In this document: in pieces, positions 25,370 through 35,628 of the stretch
Position numbering within the stretch: position 1 is the first letter of the stretch
Layout of the letters: each line of letters starts with the position of its first letter
Source: Delftia sp. PS-11
GTDB lineage: Bacteria; Pseudomonadota; Gammaproteobacteria; Burkholderiales; Burkholderiaceae_C
DNA: 38,882 nucleotides
Direction: 5' to 3'
Assembly (NCBI RefSeq): GCF_029870285.1
Contig: NZ_JACSYA010000042.1
Span: 1-38,882, forward strand
Position numbers and translations under genes: made by a program
The notes under the pieces: model-generated
What the model was told of the DNA's origin: nothing
What the model saw: the letters and a program-made list of their open reading frames with translations, nothing else
Database searches by the model: none

Positions 25370-26266
25370 ATGCGATTCGTACTGGCCCAAGTGGCATTGG
25401 CATGCATGGTGGCAGGATCGGCCACTGCCCAGGCGCAGGAGGCCGCCAGCACCCTGGACAAGATCCAGAGCGCCGGCAAGGTCGTGATCGGCGTGCGCGA
25501 AAGCTCGGCGCCCATGGCCTATGCCTACGGCACGACCCAGAAGTTCGTCGGCTACCACGTGGAACTGTGCGAGAAGGTGCTGGCGCAGGTCGTGCCCAAG
25601 GCCAGGATCGAATACATGGCCCTGACGCCGCAAAATACCTTGCCCCTGGTGCAGAACGGCACGGTGGACATGGGCTGCGGTCCGACCACGAACAATCTGG
25701 CGCGCCAAAAGCAGGTGGCCTTCGCCGTGACGACCTATGTGAGCCAGGTCCGCATGGCGGTGCGCGCCGACTCGGGCATCACCTCGTTCAAACAGCTCGA
25801 TGGCAAGACCGTGGCCGCCTCGGCCGGCACCACGGCAGTGCAGTTGCTGCGCAAGTACGCACGCGAGCAGAATGTGAGCCTGCCCACCTCGCTGGGCAAG
25901 GACCATTTCGAAAGCTTCCTGATGCTGGAGTCGGGCCGCGCCGATGCCTTCGTTCTCGATGACAACCTGCTGGCGGGCGTCATCGCCAACTCCAAGAACC
26001 CCGACGGCTTCAAGATCGTGGGCGAGGTGCTGGGCTCCGAGCCCATTGCCATCCTGTTCCGAAAGGACGACCCGGCATTCAAGAAAGCCGTGGACGATGC
26101 GCTCATGCGCATGATGGCCTCGGGCGAAGTCGCCAAGATCTATGACAAGTGGTTCGTCCAGCCGATTCCGCCCAAGAACGCTCCCCTGAACCTGCCGATG
26201 AGCGACATGCTCAAGCAACTGCTGCAAAAGCCCAACGACAAGCCGCTGGAAGCCTACGCCAGCTGA
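25370..26266 (+). CDS. periplasmic amino-acid-binding protein of an ABC transporter (GltI-like)
   Basis: Solute-binding protein, 298 aa from the ATG at 25370 with an AAGGAG site 7-12 bases upstream. The signal peptide ends near ATAQAQ (about residue 23). The mature part is a family 3 (SBP_bac_3) fold: KVVIGVRESSAPMAYAYGT, GYHVELCEKVL, NGTVDMGCGPTTNN, then the second lobe with KTVAASAGTTAVQLLR. It most resembles glutamate/aspartate-binding proteins. No permease or ATPase gene is adjacent, so the protein must work with a transporter encoded elsewhere. Its 3' end overlaps the convergent lysR-type gene by 13 bases. Confidence 0.9.
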   Translation: MRFVLAQVALACMVAGSATAQAQEAASTLDKIQSAGKVVIGVRESSAPMAYAYGTTQKFVGYHVELCEKVLAQVVPKARIEYMALTPQNTLPLVQNGTVDMGCGPTTNNLARQKQVAFAVTTYVSQVRMAVRADSGITSFKQLDGKTVAASAGTTAVQLLRKYAREQNVSLPTSLGKDHFESFLMLESGRADAFVLDDNLLAGVIANSKNPDGFKIVGEVLGSEPIAILFRKDDPAFKKAVDDALMRMMASGEVAKIYDKWFVQPIPPKNAPLNLPMSDMLKQLLQKPNDKPLEAYAS

Positions 26267-27210
26267 TTGCGTGCGGTTTCCCGCATGAAATCCTGGGCCG
26301 CCTGCTGCAGCCAGTCCCTGAAGCTTTGCAGCGGCGGATGGCTGCCACGGCTCGTGGGCCAGGCCAGGTAATAGCGCTCTGCGCTCTCCATCTCGGGCAG
26401 GTGGGGCAGGGCGCGCACCAGATCGCCCTGCTGCAGTTCGCGCTCGATCAGAAAGCGCGGCAGCAGGGCCACGCCCACACCCGCGATGGCGGCCTGGGCC
26501 GCTGTGGCAAACTGGTCGAACAGCATGCCCTGGCCCTCATGCAAAGGCGCCTGGTGCACCGACAGCCAGCGCTGCCAGGCGTCGGGCCGCGAGGCCAGGT
26601 GCAGCAGTGGCGCGCGCAGCAGATCCTGTGGCTGCAGGAAGTTGTGCTGCACCGCCAGTGCCGGGCTGCAGGCTGGCACCACCGTTTCGCTCATCAGAAA
26701 TGCCAGCTCGGCGCCAGGCCAGTGCGGCAGGCCGAAATGGATGGCTGCATCCACGGCTTCGAGCTGGAAGTCGAACTGGGACAGGCGCGTCGTCAGGTTG
26801 ATGGTGATGCCCGGATGGGCGTTGAAGAACTGCGGCAGCCGGGGCGCCAGCCAGCGCGTGCCAAACGTGGGCAGGATGGCCAGGTTCAGGCTGCCGCCGC
26901 GCGGATTGGCCCGAAACCCCAGCGTGGCCGTGGAGATGCGCATCAGCGCGCCACGGATTTCCTGGGCATAGGCCTGGCCGGCCGGGCTCAGGCGCACGGT
27001 CTGGCGCTCGCGCACGAACAGCTCTGCCTCCAGCCTCTCCTCCAGCGCACGGATCTGGCGGCTGACGGCGCTTTGCGTCAGGTGCAGCTCGGCGGCAGCG
27101 GCCGTGAAGCTCTGGTGCCGGGCGGCCGCCTCGAAGGCGCACAGCAGGGACATGGGGGGCAGGAATCGGCGGGACAGCAGCATGGGCAGGTGATCGTGGG
27201 CAGGGGGCAT
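26254..27210 (-). CDS. LysR-family regulator (GcvA-like)
   Basis: 318 aa from the ATG at 27210; GTG at 27234 and ATG at 27183 are alternatives, and none has a strong ribosome site. The N-terminal winged helix reads LCAFEAAARHQSFTAAAAELHLTQSAVSRQIRALEERL, the classic LysR pattern of the GcvA-like group, followed by a two-lobed effector domain. It is divergent from the 2-oxoadipate dioxygenase gene, with 136 bases between, so it probably regulates that lysine/2-aminoadipate catabolic pair. It is convergent with the binding-protein gene. Confidence 0.9.
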   Translation of the reverse strand: MPPAHDHLPMLLSRRFLPPMSLLCAFEAAARHQSFTAAAAELHLTQSAVSRQIRALEERLEAELFVRERQTVRLSPAGQAYAQEIRGALMRISTATLGFRANPRGGSLNLAILPTFGTRWLAPRLPQFFNAHPGITINLTTRLSQFDFQLEAVDAAIHFGLPHWPGAELAFLMSETVVPACSPALAVQHNFLQPQDLLRAPLLHLASRPDAWQRWLSVHQAPLHEGQGMLFDQFATAAQAAIAGVGVALLPRFLIERELQQGDLVRALPHLPEMESAERYYLAWPTSRGSHPPLQSFRDWLQQAAQDFMRETARNQLA

Positions 27211-27346
27211 TCTGTTTGGGAATGACCTATGCACCGGATTATCGTTTGACCGTGCTCAATGCGCAGACCTAGCATGCATGCCAGGAATCCAACCCGCCGT
27301 GGCACCGCTGCCACGGCCCCCTATTTTTTGTCCTGCAGCCACCACC

Positions 27347-28765
27347 ATGTCCGATACATCCCCCCACGCCTTTGTGTCCAGCGATGAAATCCGTACGCGT
27401 TTCTCCAGCGCCATGTCCGAGATGTACCGCAAGGAAGTCCCTCAGTACGGCACGCTGATCGAGCTGGTGGCCGACATCAACGCACAGACGCTGCAGGCCC
27501 AGCCCGCGCTGATGGAGCAGATGCAGCGCAGCGGCGAGCTGCCCCGCCTGGGCGTGGAGCGCCATGGCGCCATCCGTGTCGGCACGGCAGCCGAACTGTC
27601 CATGCTGCGGCGCCTGTTTGCCATCATGGGCATGGAGCCTGTGGGCTACTATGACCTGTCGGTGGCGGGCGTGCCGGTGCACTCCACGGCTTTCCGCCCG
27701 GTGGGCGACGCCGCGCTGCTGGCCAATCCGTTCCGCGTCTTCACCTCGCTGCTGCGCCTGGACCTGATCGCCGACGAGGCGCTGCGCGCCGAGGCCGCAG
27801 CCATCCTGGCGCGGCGCAGCATCTTCACCGAGCGCGTGCTGGCGCTGATTGCCCAGGCCGAGGCGGCAGGCGGCCTGACCGATGCCCAGGCCGACGAGTT
27901 CGTGCGCGAGGCGCTGGAAACCTTCCGCTGGCACAGCGAATCCACGGTGGATGGCGCCACCTACGAGGCGCTGCACAAGGCCCACCGGCTGGTTGCCGAT
28001 GTGGTCTGCTTCAAGGGCCCGCACATCAACCACCTGACGCCGCGCACCCTGGACATCGACGCTGCCCAGGCGGCCATGCCCGCACGCGGCATGGATGCCA
28101 AGGACGTGGTCGAAGGCCCTCCGCGCCGCGACTGCCCCATCCTGCTGCGCCAGACCAGCTTCAAGGCGCTGAAGGAAGCGGTGCATTTCGCAGGCGGCGC
28201 CTCGCACGCTGGCTCCCATACGGCGCGCTTTGGCGAAATCGAGCAGCGCGGCGTGGCGTTGACGCGCAAGGGCCGTGCGCTGTACGACCAGTTGCTGGCC
28301 CAGGTGCGCGACATGGGCAATGCCGGCAGTGCTGCGCCTGACTATGGCCAGCGGCTGGCCCAGGCCTTCCAGTCCTTTCCTGACACGCATGAGCAGCTGC
28401 GCAGCCAGGCGCTGGCCTTCTACCGCTATGCGCTGACCGACGAGGGCCGGGCCCAGTCCGGCGGCGCAGCAGACGGCACCGACCTGCAGGAATGGCTCGA
28501 ACGCGGTTGGGTGCGCGCCGAGCCCATCATCTATGAAGATTTCCTGCCCGTGAGCGCTGCCGGCATTTTCCAGTCCAACCTGGGTGGCGAAGAGCAAAAG
28601 CAGTATGCCGCCCATGCGGCGCAGCAGGCTTTCGAGGCCGATCTGGGCGCGCGGGTGCATGACGAGATCGCGCTCTACGAAGCGGCCCAGCAGCGTTCCA
28701 TCGACCAGGTGCGCGCGGCATTGCTCGGCCCTGCCTTGCGCGGCCCGGTCATGGCGGCTCTGTAA
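27347..28765 (+). CDS. hglS: 2-oxoadipate dioxygenase/decarboxylase (HglS, DUF1338 family)
   Basis: Fe(II) enzyme that turns 2-oxoadipate into D-2-hydroxyglutarate in lysine catabolism, as described for Pseudomonas HglS. The ATG at 27347 gives 472 aa, a normal length. Candidate metal ligands are His73 in ERHGAIRVG, His226 in GPHINHLTPR and the Glu of GEIEQRGVAL (about 299); these match the family's 2-His-1-carboxylate set. RHGAIR and FRPVGD-type segments are characteristic. No ribosome site is evident. A strong terminator-like hairpin follows before the aminotransferase gene, which would supply its substrate. Confidence 0.9.
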   Translation: MSDTSPHAFVSSDEIRTRFSSAMSEMYRKEVPQYGTLIELVADINAQTLQAQPALMEQMQRSGELPRLGVERHGAIRVGTAAELSMLRRLFAIMGMEPVGYYDLSVAGVPVHSTAFRPVGDAALLANPFRVFTSLLRLDLIADEALRAEAAAILARRSIFTERVLALIAQAEAAGGLTDAQADEFVREALETFRWHSESTVDGATYEALHKAHRLVADVVCFKGPHINHLTPRTLDIDAAQAAMPARGMDAKDVVEGPPRRDCPILLRQTSFKALKEAVHFAGGASHAGSHTARFGEIEQRGVALTRKGRALYDQLLAQVRDMGNAGSAAPDYGQRLAQAFQSFPDTHEQLRSQALAFYRYALTDEGRAQSGGAADGTDLQEWLERGWVRAEPIIYEDFLPVSAAGIFQSNLGGEEQKQYAAHAAQQAFEADLGARVHDEIALYEAAQQRSIDQVRAALLGPALRGPVMAAL

Positions 28766-28811
28766 CCGAACGCCCATCCTGCGCCTGCGGGCGCTCCATC
28801 GATCTTCTCCG

Positions 28812-28849
28812 GGCGCATGCGCGGCGCCATGTCCGCGCATGCGCCTTTT
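28812..28849 (+). terminator. terminator or attenuator between hglS and the aminotransferase
   Basis: A perfect 13-bp stem (28812-28824 with 28833-28845) with an 8-base loop is followed by TTTTGT. It should limit read-through from hglS into the next gene. Confidence 0.75.
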
Positions 28850-28873
28850 GTATTGGCCACAGGACTTCACGCC

Positions 28874-30157
28874 ATGAGCATTGCAGAGACAGGCGCTGCG
28901 CCGTCACCCACCGCCCATTTGTTCAGCCCGCTGTTCGCGCAGCCCGAGGGCTCGCCCATCCGCGAGCTGTTCCCCTACCTGAGCCGCCCCGGCATGCTGT
29001 CTCTGGCAGGCGGCTATCCTTCGCCCGGCCTGTTCGATGCCGAAGGCCTGCAGCAGGCTGCCATCGATGCCTTGCAGCAGGACGCTGCGGCCAGTCTGCA
29101 GTACGGCGCCAGTGAAGGACAGCCTGCGCTGCGCGAAGCCCTGGCGTCGCTGTGCGCCATGCGTGGCATCGCCTGCACGCCGGCAGACATGCTGGTGACT
29201 ACAGGGTCGCAGCAGGCCTTTGATCTGCTGGTCAAGGTGCTGATCGAGCCTGGTGACCCTGTGCTGGTCGAGGTGCCGGCCTATCCGGCGACGCTGCAGG
29301 CGCTGAAGCTGGCCCGGGCGCAGATCGTTGCCGTACCCACGGACGGCCAGGGCCTGGACACCGAAGCCCTGGCCAGCCTGCTGGCGCAGTGGCCGCATGC
29401 GCGCGCGCCCAAAATGCTCTATACGGTGCCCAACTTCTCCAACCCGGGCGGCACTTTGCTGCCTGCATCGCGGCGTGCCGCCCTGGTGGAATTGGCACGG
29501 CGGCATGGCTTTGCGATTGTCGAGGACGACCCCTATGGCGAACTGCGCTTCGAGGGGCAGCGCGAGCCATCCATCTACGAAACCGCGCAGGCCTTGTATG
29601 GCGCCCAGGCCCATCCTGTGGTCTATCTGTCGAGCCTCTCCAAGACCGTGGCGCCTGCATTGCGCATTGGCTGGATGCTGGCCGATGCGCAGCTGCTGCG
29701 CCGATGCACCATTGCCAAGCAGACCGCCGACCTGTGCACCTCGCCGCTGGCGCAGTTGATTGCAGCCCATTACCTGCGTTCTGGCCGCTATGCGCCGCAG
29801 CTGGACAAGGCATGTGCCGAATACGCGGCCCGCATGGGGGCTCTGTGCTCAGGACTGCAGCAGGCGCTGGGCGGACAGATCCGCTTTGTGCGGCCGCAAG
29901 GCGGCATGTTTGTCTGGGCGCAGTTGCTGGCGCCGCAAGGGTATGCGGGCACGCCCGAGGCGCTGGCCCGCGCATTGTTTGCGGCGGCCGTCGGGCAAGG
30001 CGTGCTCTATGTGCCGGGCAAGGCCTTTTTCCCGGCCGAGGCGGCGCAGCAGGCCGGGCTGTGCATGCGCCTGTCGTATGCGGCGCCCACCGTGCCCCAG
30101 ATCACCGAGGCCGTCGCGCGCCTGGGCCGTGCCTGGGCACAGGCTGCCGCTGCCTGA
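28874..30157 (+). CDS. PLP-dependent aminotransferase, 2-aminoadipate type
   Basis: Class I/II aminotransferase of the LysN/AmaC type, 427 aa from the ATG at 28874. The PLP lysine is Lys257 in YLSSLSKTVAPALRIGW; the PLP-ring Asp is in VEDDPYGELRFEG (218-219), and PNFSNPGGTLL is the substrate-phosphate region. The N-terminal RELFPYLSRPGMLSLAGGYP is typical of the 2-aminoadipate transaminase group. Beside hglS it most likely makes 2-oxoadipate from 2-aminoadipate in lysine breakdown; other amino-acid specificities (valine-pyruvate, aromatic) cannot be ruled out from sequence. A bidirectional hairpin separates it from groEL. Confidence 0.87.
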   Translation: MSIAETGAAPSPTAHLFSPLFAQPEGSPIRELFPYLSRPGMLSLAGGYPSPGLFDAEGLQQAAIDALQQDAAASLQYGASEGQPALREALASLCAMRGIACTPADMLVTTGSQQAFDLLVKVLIEPGDPVLVEVPAYPATLQALKLARAQIVAVPTDGQGLDTEALASLLAQWPHARAPKMLYTVPNFSNPGGTLLPASRRAALVELARRHGFAIVEDDPYGELRFEGQREPSIYETAQALYGAQAHPVVYLSSLSKTVAPALRIGWMLADAQLLRRCTIAKQTADLCTSPLAQLIAAHYLRSGRYAPQLDKACAEYAARMGALCSGLQQALGGQIRFVRPQGGMFVWAQLLAPQGYAGTPEALARALFAAAVGQGVLYVPGKAFFPAEAAQQAGLCMRLSYAAPTVPQITEAVARLGRAWAQAAAA

Positions 30158-30173
30158 GCCATCCCTGGCGCCA

Positions 30174-30207
30174 ATGACAAAGGCCGCTCGAAAGCGGCCT
30201 TTGTCAT
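30174..30207. terminator. bidirectional hairpin between convergent aminotransferase and groEL genes
   Basis: A perfect 15-bp stem (30174-30188 with 30193-30207) is closed by a CGAA loop. The arms carry AAA/TTT but no long T-tract follows on either side. Confidence 0.7.
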
Positions 30208-30262
30208 GTCAGGCGAACCGGGAGGCTGGGCAGGCGCCTGCTCCCGGCTGCGCGGCAGGCAA

Positions 30263-31921
<1,659 letters not shown>

Positions 31922-31948
31922 TCAGTTGGAAAGTGCGATTGCGAAGGA

Positions 31949-32239
31949 TTACTTCTCGACGACCGCGAACAGGTCGTCTTCCTTCATCACCAGCAGTTCA
32001 TCGCCGTTGACCTTGACGGTCTGGCCGCTGTACTTGCCGAACAGAACGCGGTCGCCGACCTTCACGTTCAGGGCGATCACTTCACCCTTGTCGTTCTTCT
32101 TGCCGGGGCCCACTGCCAGCACTTCACCCTGATCAGGCTTCTCAGCAGCGTTGTCGGGGATCACGATGCCCGAGGCCGTCTTGGTTTCGTTCTCGAGGCG
32201 CTTGACGATCACGCGATCGTGCAGGGGACGCAGGTTCAT
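31949..32239 (-). CDS. groES: co-chaperonin GroES
   Basis: Heptameric lid of the GroEL chamber, 96 aa. [21 protein letters not shown] and the mobile-loop [17 protein letters not shown] are diagnostic. A TAGGAG site lies seven bases before the ATG. First gene of the operon behind the CIRCE element. Confidence 0.99.
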   Translation of the reverse strand: MNLRPLHDRVIVKRLENETKTASGIVIPDNAAEKPDQGEVLAVGPGKKNDKGEVIALNVKVGDRVLFGKYSGQTVKVNGDELLVMKEDDLFAVVEK

Positions 32240-32323
32240 ACCAACTCCTAAATCATCAACAAAGTTGAAACAAGACTTGCCGGCCCCAGGGGCCGACGTT
32301 CGGAAGCAATGTGGCTGAGGTTG

Positions 32324-32350
32324 TTAGCACTCATGTCCAACGAGTGCTAA
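32324..32350 (-). promoter_or_regulatory. CIRCE operator (HrcA site) upstream of groES
   Basis: TTAGCACTC (32324-32332), nine bases, GAGTGCTAA (32342-32350): a perfect match to the CIRCE consensus. HrcA bound here represses groESL in the absence of heat stress. The element sits just downstream of, and touching, the -10 box. Confidence 0.97.
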
Positions 32351-32377
32351 TAATAAGGCAAATCTTGCAGGTTTCAA
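32350..32377 (-). promoter_or_regulatory. groESL promoter
   Basis: On the minus strand TTGAAA (32377-32372), 16 bases, TATTAT (32355-32350). This is a good sigma-70 pair. CTTGAAA followed by CCTTATTA also resembles a heat-shock sigma-32 promoter, so dual control is possible. Confidence 0.75.
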
Positions 32378-32498
32378 GAGGTGGCAAGCCGAAGGATGTG
32401 TTTGTAGGGGTTTGCGGGCGGGCTGTGCCGCACAGGGCGCCGAACCGGCAAAGGTCTCCACGGATTTCCCGTGGTTGCCGCTCCGGCGCCTGCCCTGG

Positions 32499-33566
32499 CT
32501 ATTTGAGCCGTGGCTGCACAAGGATCTTCACTGCCGACTCGTTGTTGTGGATCAGCGTCTCGAAGCCCTGCGCGATCAGGTCGTCCAGCTGGATGCGCTG
32601 GGTGATGAAGGGTTCGAGGTTGATCTTGCCCTGCTCGACCAGCCGGATGGTTTCCTGATGGTCGTTGCAGTATGCGATGGTGCCGCGCACGTCCAGCTCC
32701 TTCATGACCACGCTGTGCACATTGATGGTGGCCGGATGGCTCCAGATGGACACGATCACCACCACGCCCGTGGCCTTCGTCACGGCCACCAGGGTGTCGA
32801 GGACCTTGTTGACGCTGGAGCATTCGAACGACACATCCACCCCCTTGCCGCCGGTGAGCTTCATCACCTCGGCCGCCACGTCCACTTCGCTGGGGTCCAG
32901 GATGTGATCGGCCACGCCCGATTCACGCGCCTTTTGCTTGCGCTTGGCGCTCAGCTCGGTGATGACGACGGTCAGGCCCTTGGCTTTCAGGATGGCCGAC
33001 AGCAGCAGGCCGATGGGGCCGGCGCCGCCCACCAGCGCCACATCGCCTGCCTTGGCGCCGCTGCGGGTGTAGGCATGGTGGCCCACGGACAGCGGCTCGA
33101 TCAGCGCGGCCTGGTCCAGCGCAATGGCATTGGAGATGGGATGCACCCAGCGGCGCTTGACGGCAATCCGCTCGGACAGCCCGCCGCCACGCCCGCCCAG
33201 GCCGATGAAATTCATGTCCTTGGACAGGTGGTAGTGGTCACCCGGTCCCGTGGGCACGTCGTCGGCCACGATGTAGGGCTCCACCACCACATGCTGGCCG
33301 ATCTGGATATCGTCGACGCCCGCGCCCACGGCATAGACCACACCGGAAAACTCATGGCCCATGGTGATGGGGGCGGATTCGCCCGAGATGGGATGCGGAT
33401 GGCCGCAGGGCGGGATGAAGATCGGCCCTTCCATGAACTCGTGCAGGTCCGTGCCGCAGATGCCGCACCAGGCCACTTCAATGCCCACGGTGCCGGGCTC
33501 CACCACCGGTTCAGGGATGTCTTCGATACGGATGTCGCCACGGTTGTAAAAACGTGCTGCTTTCAT
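32499..33566 (-). CDS. 2,3-butanediol dehydrogenase-like zinc alcohol dehydrogenase
   Basis: NAD(P)-dependent medium-chain alcohol dehydrogenase of 355 aa. Catalytic zinc ligands are Cys37 in CGICGTDLHEF and the His71-Glu72 pair in MGHEFSG; the nucleotide fold is VGGAGPIGLLLSAILKAKG (about 178-196). The structural-zinc loop has no cysteines (around residues 100-115), as in BdhA-type butanediol dehydrogenases, and FIGLGGRGGGLSERI also fits that group. It follows the monooxygenase gene by 85 bases containing two hairpins, so both genes probably belong to the sigma-54-driven unit. Its true substrate may be another secondary alcohol or diol. Confidence 0.87.
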   Translation of the reverse strand: MKAARFYNRGDIRIEDIPEPVVEPGTVGIEVAWCGICGTDLHEFMEGPIFIPPCGHPHPISGESAPITMGHEFSGVVYAVGAGVDDIQIGQHVVVEPYIVADDVPTGPGDHYHLSKDMNFIGLGGRGGGLSERIAVKRRWVHPISNAIALDQAALIEPLSVGHHAYTRSGAKAGDVALVGGAGPIGLLLSAILKAKGLTVVITELSAKRKQKARESGVADHILDPSEVDVAAEVMKLTGGKGVDVSFECSSVNKVLDTLVAVTKATGVVVIVSIWSHPATINVHSVVMKELDVRGTIAYCNDHQETIRLVEQGKINLEPFITQRIQLDDLIAQGFETLIHNNESAVKILVQPRLK

Positions 33567-33599
33567 GGTGCAACTTTCAGGGTTGTCGATGGGGTCGGA

Positions 33600-33646
33600 G
33601 GGCGGCGCAGCCGCCCGATCGGGGTTCAGCGGGCCGGATCCGGCCC
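33600..33646 (-). other. intercistronic hairpins between monooxygenase and dehydrogenase genes
   Basis: Two perfect inverted repeats: a 7-bp stem with a 3-base loop at 33600-33616 and a 16-bp palindrome, GGGCCGGATCCGGCCC, at 33631-33646. Neither has a T-tract on the minus strand, so they look more like mRNA-stabilising or processing structures than terminators. Confidence 0.6.
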
Positions 33647-33651
33647 TGGCC

Positions 33652-35454
33652 TTAGCGCAGGTGGTGAACCTGCTGCAGGCCGTAGACCTGCACGGGCAGT
33701 CCTTCCTGGCGCGCCTTGAGCTGCAGCGCCAGGTACAGCGAGTAATGGCGCGATTGGTGCAGATTGCCGCCGTGGAACCACAGCGCCTGCTGCTGCGTGG
33801 GCTTCCACATGTTGCGCTGCTCGCCTTCCCAGGGGCCCGGGTCCTTGGTCGTGTCCGAGCCCAGGCCCCAGACCTTGCCCACCTTGTCGGCCACTTCCTG
33901 GCTGATCAGGTCGGCCACCCAGCCGTTCATGGAGCCATAGCCGGTGGCGTAGACCACCAGGTCGGCTGGCAGCTCGGTGCCGTCGTCCAGCACCACGGCG
34001 TTTTCCGACAGATGGCTGATCTGTTTGCCTGCCTGTAGCTTGATGCTGCCGTCGATCACCAGATCGCAGGCGCCCACGTCGATGTAGTAGCCCGATGCGC
34101 GGCGCAGGTACTTCATGAAAAGGCCCGAGTCGTCATCACCGAAGTCCAGCATGAAGCCGGTCGCCTCCAGCTTGCGGTAAAAGTCCGCGTCGCGCTCACG
34201 GATGCGGTTGTACACCGGCACCTGGAAGTCGGCCATGATGCGGTAGGGCAGGGAGGCAAAGATCAGGTCCGCCTTCCTGGTCGTCACGCCGCTGGCCACG
34301 GCGCGCTCCGAATACAGGTCGCCCAGGCCGATGTCCATCAGCGAATCGGAGCGGACGATGTGCGTGGACGAGCGCTGCACCATGGTCACATCGGCGCCAT
34401 GCTCCCACAGGGCCGCGCAGATGTCGTGCGCGGAATTGTTGGCGCCGATCACCACCACCTTCTTGCCTGCATAGGCGTCCGGGCCGGGGTGCCGCGATGA
34501 GTGCTGCTGCTCGCCTTTGAAGATGTCCTGGCCCTTGATTTTCGGCACATTCGCCTTGCCCGACATGCCGGTGGCGAACACCACATGCCTGGGGCGCAGC
34601 ACCTGCCTTTCGCCATTGCGCTCCACGGTGACTTCCCATTCCTGCCGGCTCTCATCGAAGCGGGCGTTCAGGCAGTTGGTGGATGGCCAGTAGTTGACTT
34701 CCATCACCTTGGTGTACATCTCCAGCCAGTCGCCAATCTTGTCCTTGGGCGCGAATACGGGCCAGTTGTCCGGAAACGGCATGTATGGCAGATGGTCGTA
34801 CCAGACCGGATCGTGCAAGCACAGCGACTTGTAGCGGTTGCGCCATTGGTCGCCAGGGCGCGCCTGGCGGTCGATGACGATGTGCGACACCCCCAGCTGG
34901 CGCAGCCGCGCGCCCAGCGCAATGCCGCCCTGGCCGCCGCCGATGACGAGCACGAAAGGCTGCCTGTCCCGGCCCAGTTCCTCGGCCTCCTGCTGGCGGC
35001 GCTCCAGCCAGGTCTGGCGGCCGCGCCGGATGCCGTGCTCGGCTCCCATCGGACGGCGCGTGCCCAGGGGTTCCTCATGTCCCTTCAGTTCCTGGGCGGC
35101 CGTCAGCAGCGTCCAGATGTGCCCGTCCCTGATGCGTACATGGCCGCCACCGCGCGCATGGCGCGTGTCGATCACGATCCATGCAGACACCACGCCATCG
35201 GCCTCTTCCACCGACTCGCGTTCGTCCAGCGAAAAGCGCACGGGCGCCGCAGCGTCCAGCTGCGCCGCCAGCATGTCGGCAATCTGGCTTTGTCCTTCCA
35301 TGGTTTTGATGTTCCAGGTCAGCAACACCAGGTCGCGCCAGTAGCACTCTTGGGTGAACAGACGGCTGGCGGCCGCGAAATCGCGGTCTGCCAAGGCATG
35401 GTTGAGTGCGTCAAGCAGCGCCTGCGCGCTGGCGCTGGCGGTTGTATGGGTCAT
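33652..35454 (-). CDS. flavin-containing monooxygenase with N-terminal NTF2/SnoaL-like domain
   Basis: 600-aa fusion. Residues 1-130 look like an NTF2/SnoaL fold (ALADRDFAAASRLFTQECYWRDLV; DGHIWTLLTAAQELKGHE). The rest is a flavoprotein monooxygenase: FAD-binding GGGQGG at 172-177, a second dinucleotide site VVVIGANNSAHDI at about 333-345, and an FMO-like FKGEQQHSSRH at 312-322 that deviates from the usual FxGxxxH(S/T)xx(Y/W). LVVYATGYG marks the C-terminal ATG motif. An AAGGAG site lies ten bases before the ATG and a sigma-54 promoter about 60 bases upstream. It probably oxygenates a ketone, amine or other small organic; the substrate is unknown. Confidence 0.9.
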   Translation of the reverse strand: MTHTTASASAQALLDALNHALADRDFAAASRLFTQECYWRDLVLLTWNIKTMEGQSQIADMLAAQLDAAAPVRFSLDERESVEEADGVVSAWIVIDTRHARGGGHVRIRDGHIWTLLTAAQELKGHEEPLGTRRPMGAEHGIRRGRQTWLERRQQEAEELGRDRQPFVLVIGGGQGGIALGARLRQLGVSHIVIDRQARPGDQWRNRYKSLCLHDPVWYDHLPYMPFPDNWPVFAPKDKIGDWLEMYTKVMEVNYWPSTNCLNARFDESRQEWEVTVERNGERQVLRPRHVVFATGMSGKANVPKIKGQDIFKGEQQHSSRHPGPDAYAGKKVVVIGANNSAHDICAALWEHGADVTMVQRSSTHIVRSDSLMDIGLGDLYSERAVASGVTTRKADLIFASLPYRIMADFQVPVYNRIRERDADFYRKLEATGFMLDFGDDDSGLFMKYLRRASGYYIDVGACDLVIDGSIKLQAGKQISHLSENAVVLDDGTELPADLVVYATGYGSMNGWVADLISQEVADKVGKVWGLGSDTTKDPGPWEGEQRNMWKPTQQQALWFHGGNLHQSRHYSLYLALQLKARQEGLPVQVYGLQQVHHLR

Positions 35455-35512
35455 GGTTTGTCTCCTTGATGGCGGTCACGCCCGCTGGTTTTTCTTCGGG
35501 CAGGGGCTCTTA

Positions 35513-35529
35513 CGCAATCGCCATGCCAG
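35513..35529 (-). promoter_or_regulatory. sigma-54 promoter of the monooxygenase-dehydrogenase unit
   Basis: On the minus strand CTGGCATGGCGATTGCG matches YTGGCACGrNNNTTGCW except at one base of the -24 box and the last base. GG (-24) and GC (-12) are correctly spaced. The start would fall near 35502, about 48 bases before the monooxygenase ATG. Confidence 0.88.
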
Positions 35530-35628
35530 GAGGGACAGGCAGGTCCGGCGTGCCATTTGTGCGAGAAAAATCAAGGGATTGCCTGGCAGCCTTGCGGGCA
35601 AACCCTGGGCCTTGTGCCATGCCGGTGG

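Noticed and set aside
32459..32475. CCACGG-N5-CCGTGG hairpin as terminator of the dehydrogenase gene
   Set aside because: The stem is only six pairs and no T-run follows on the minus strand.
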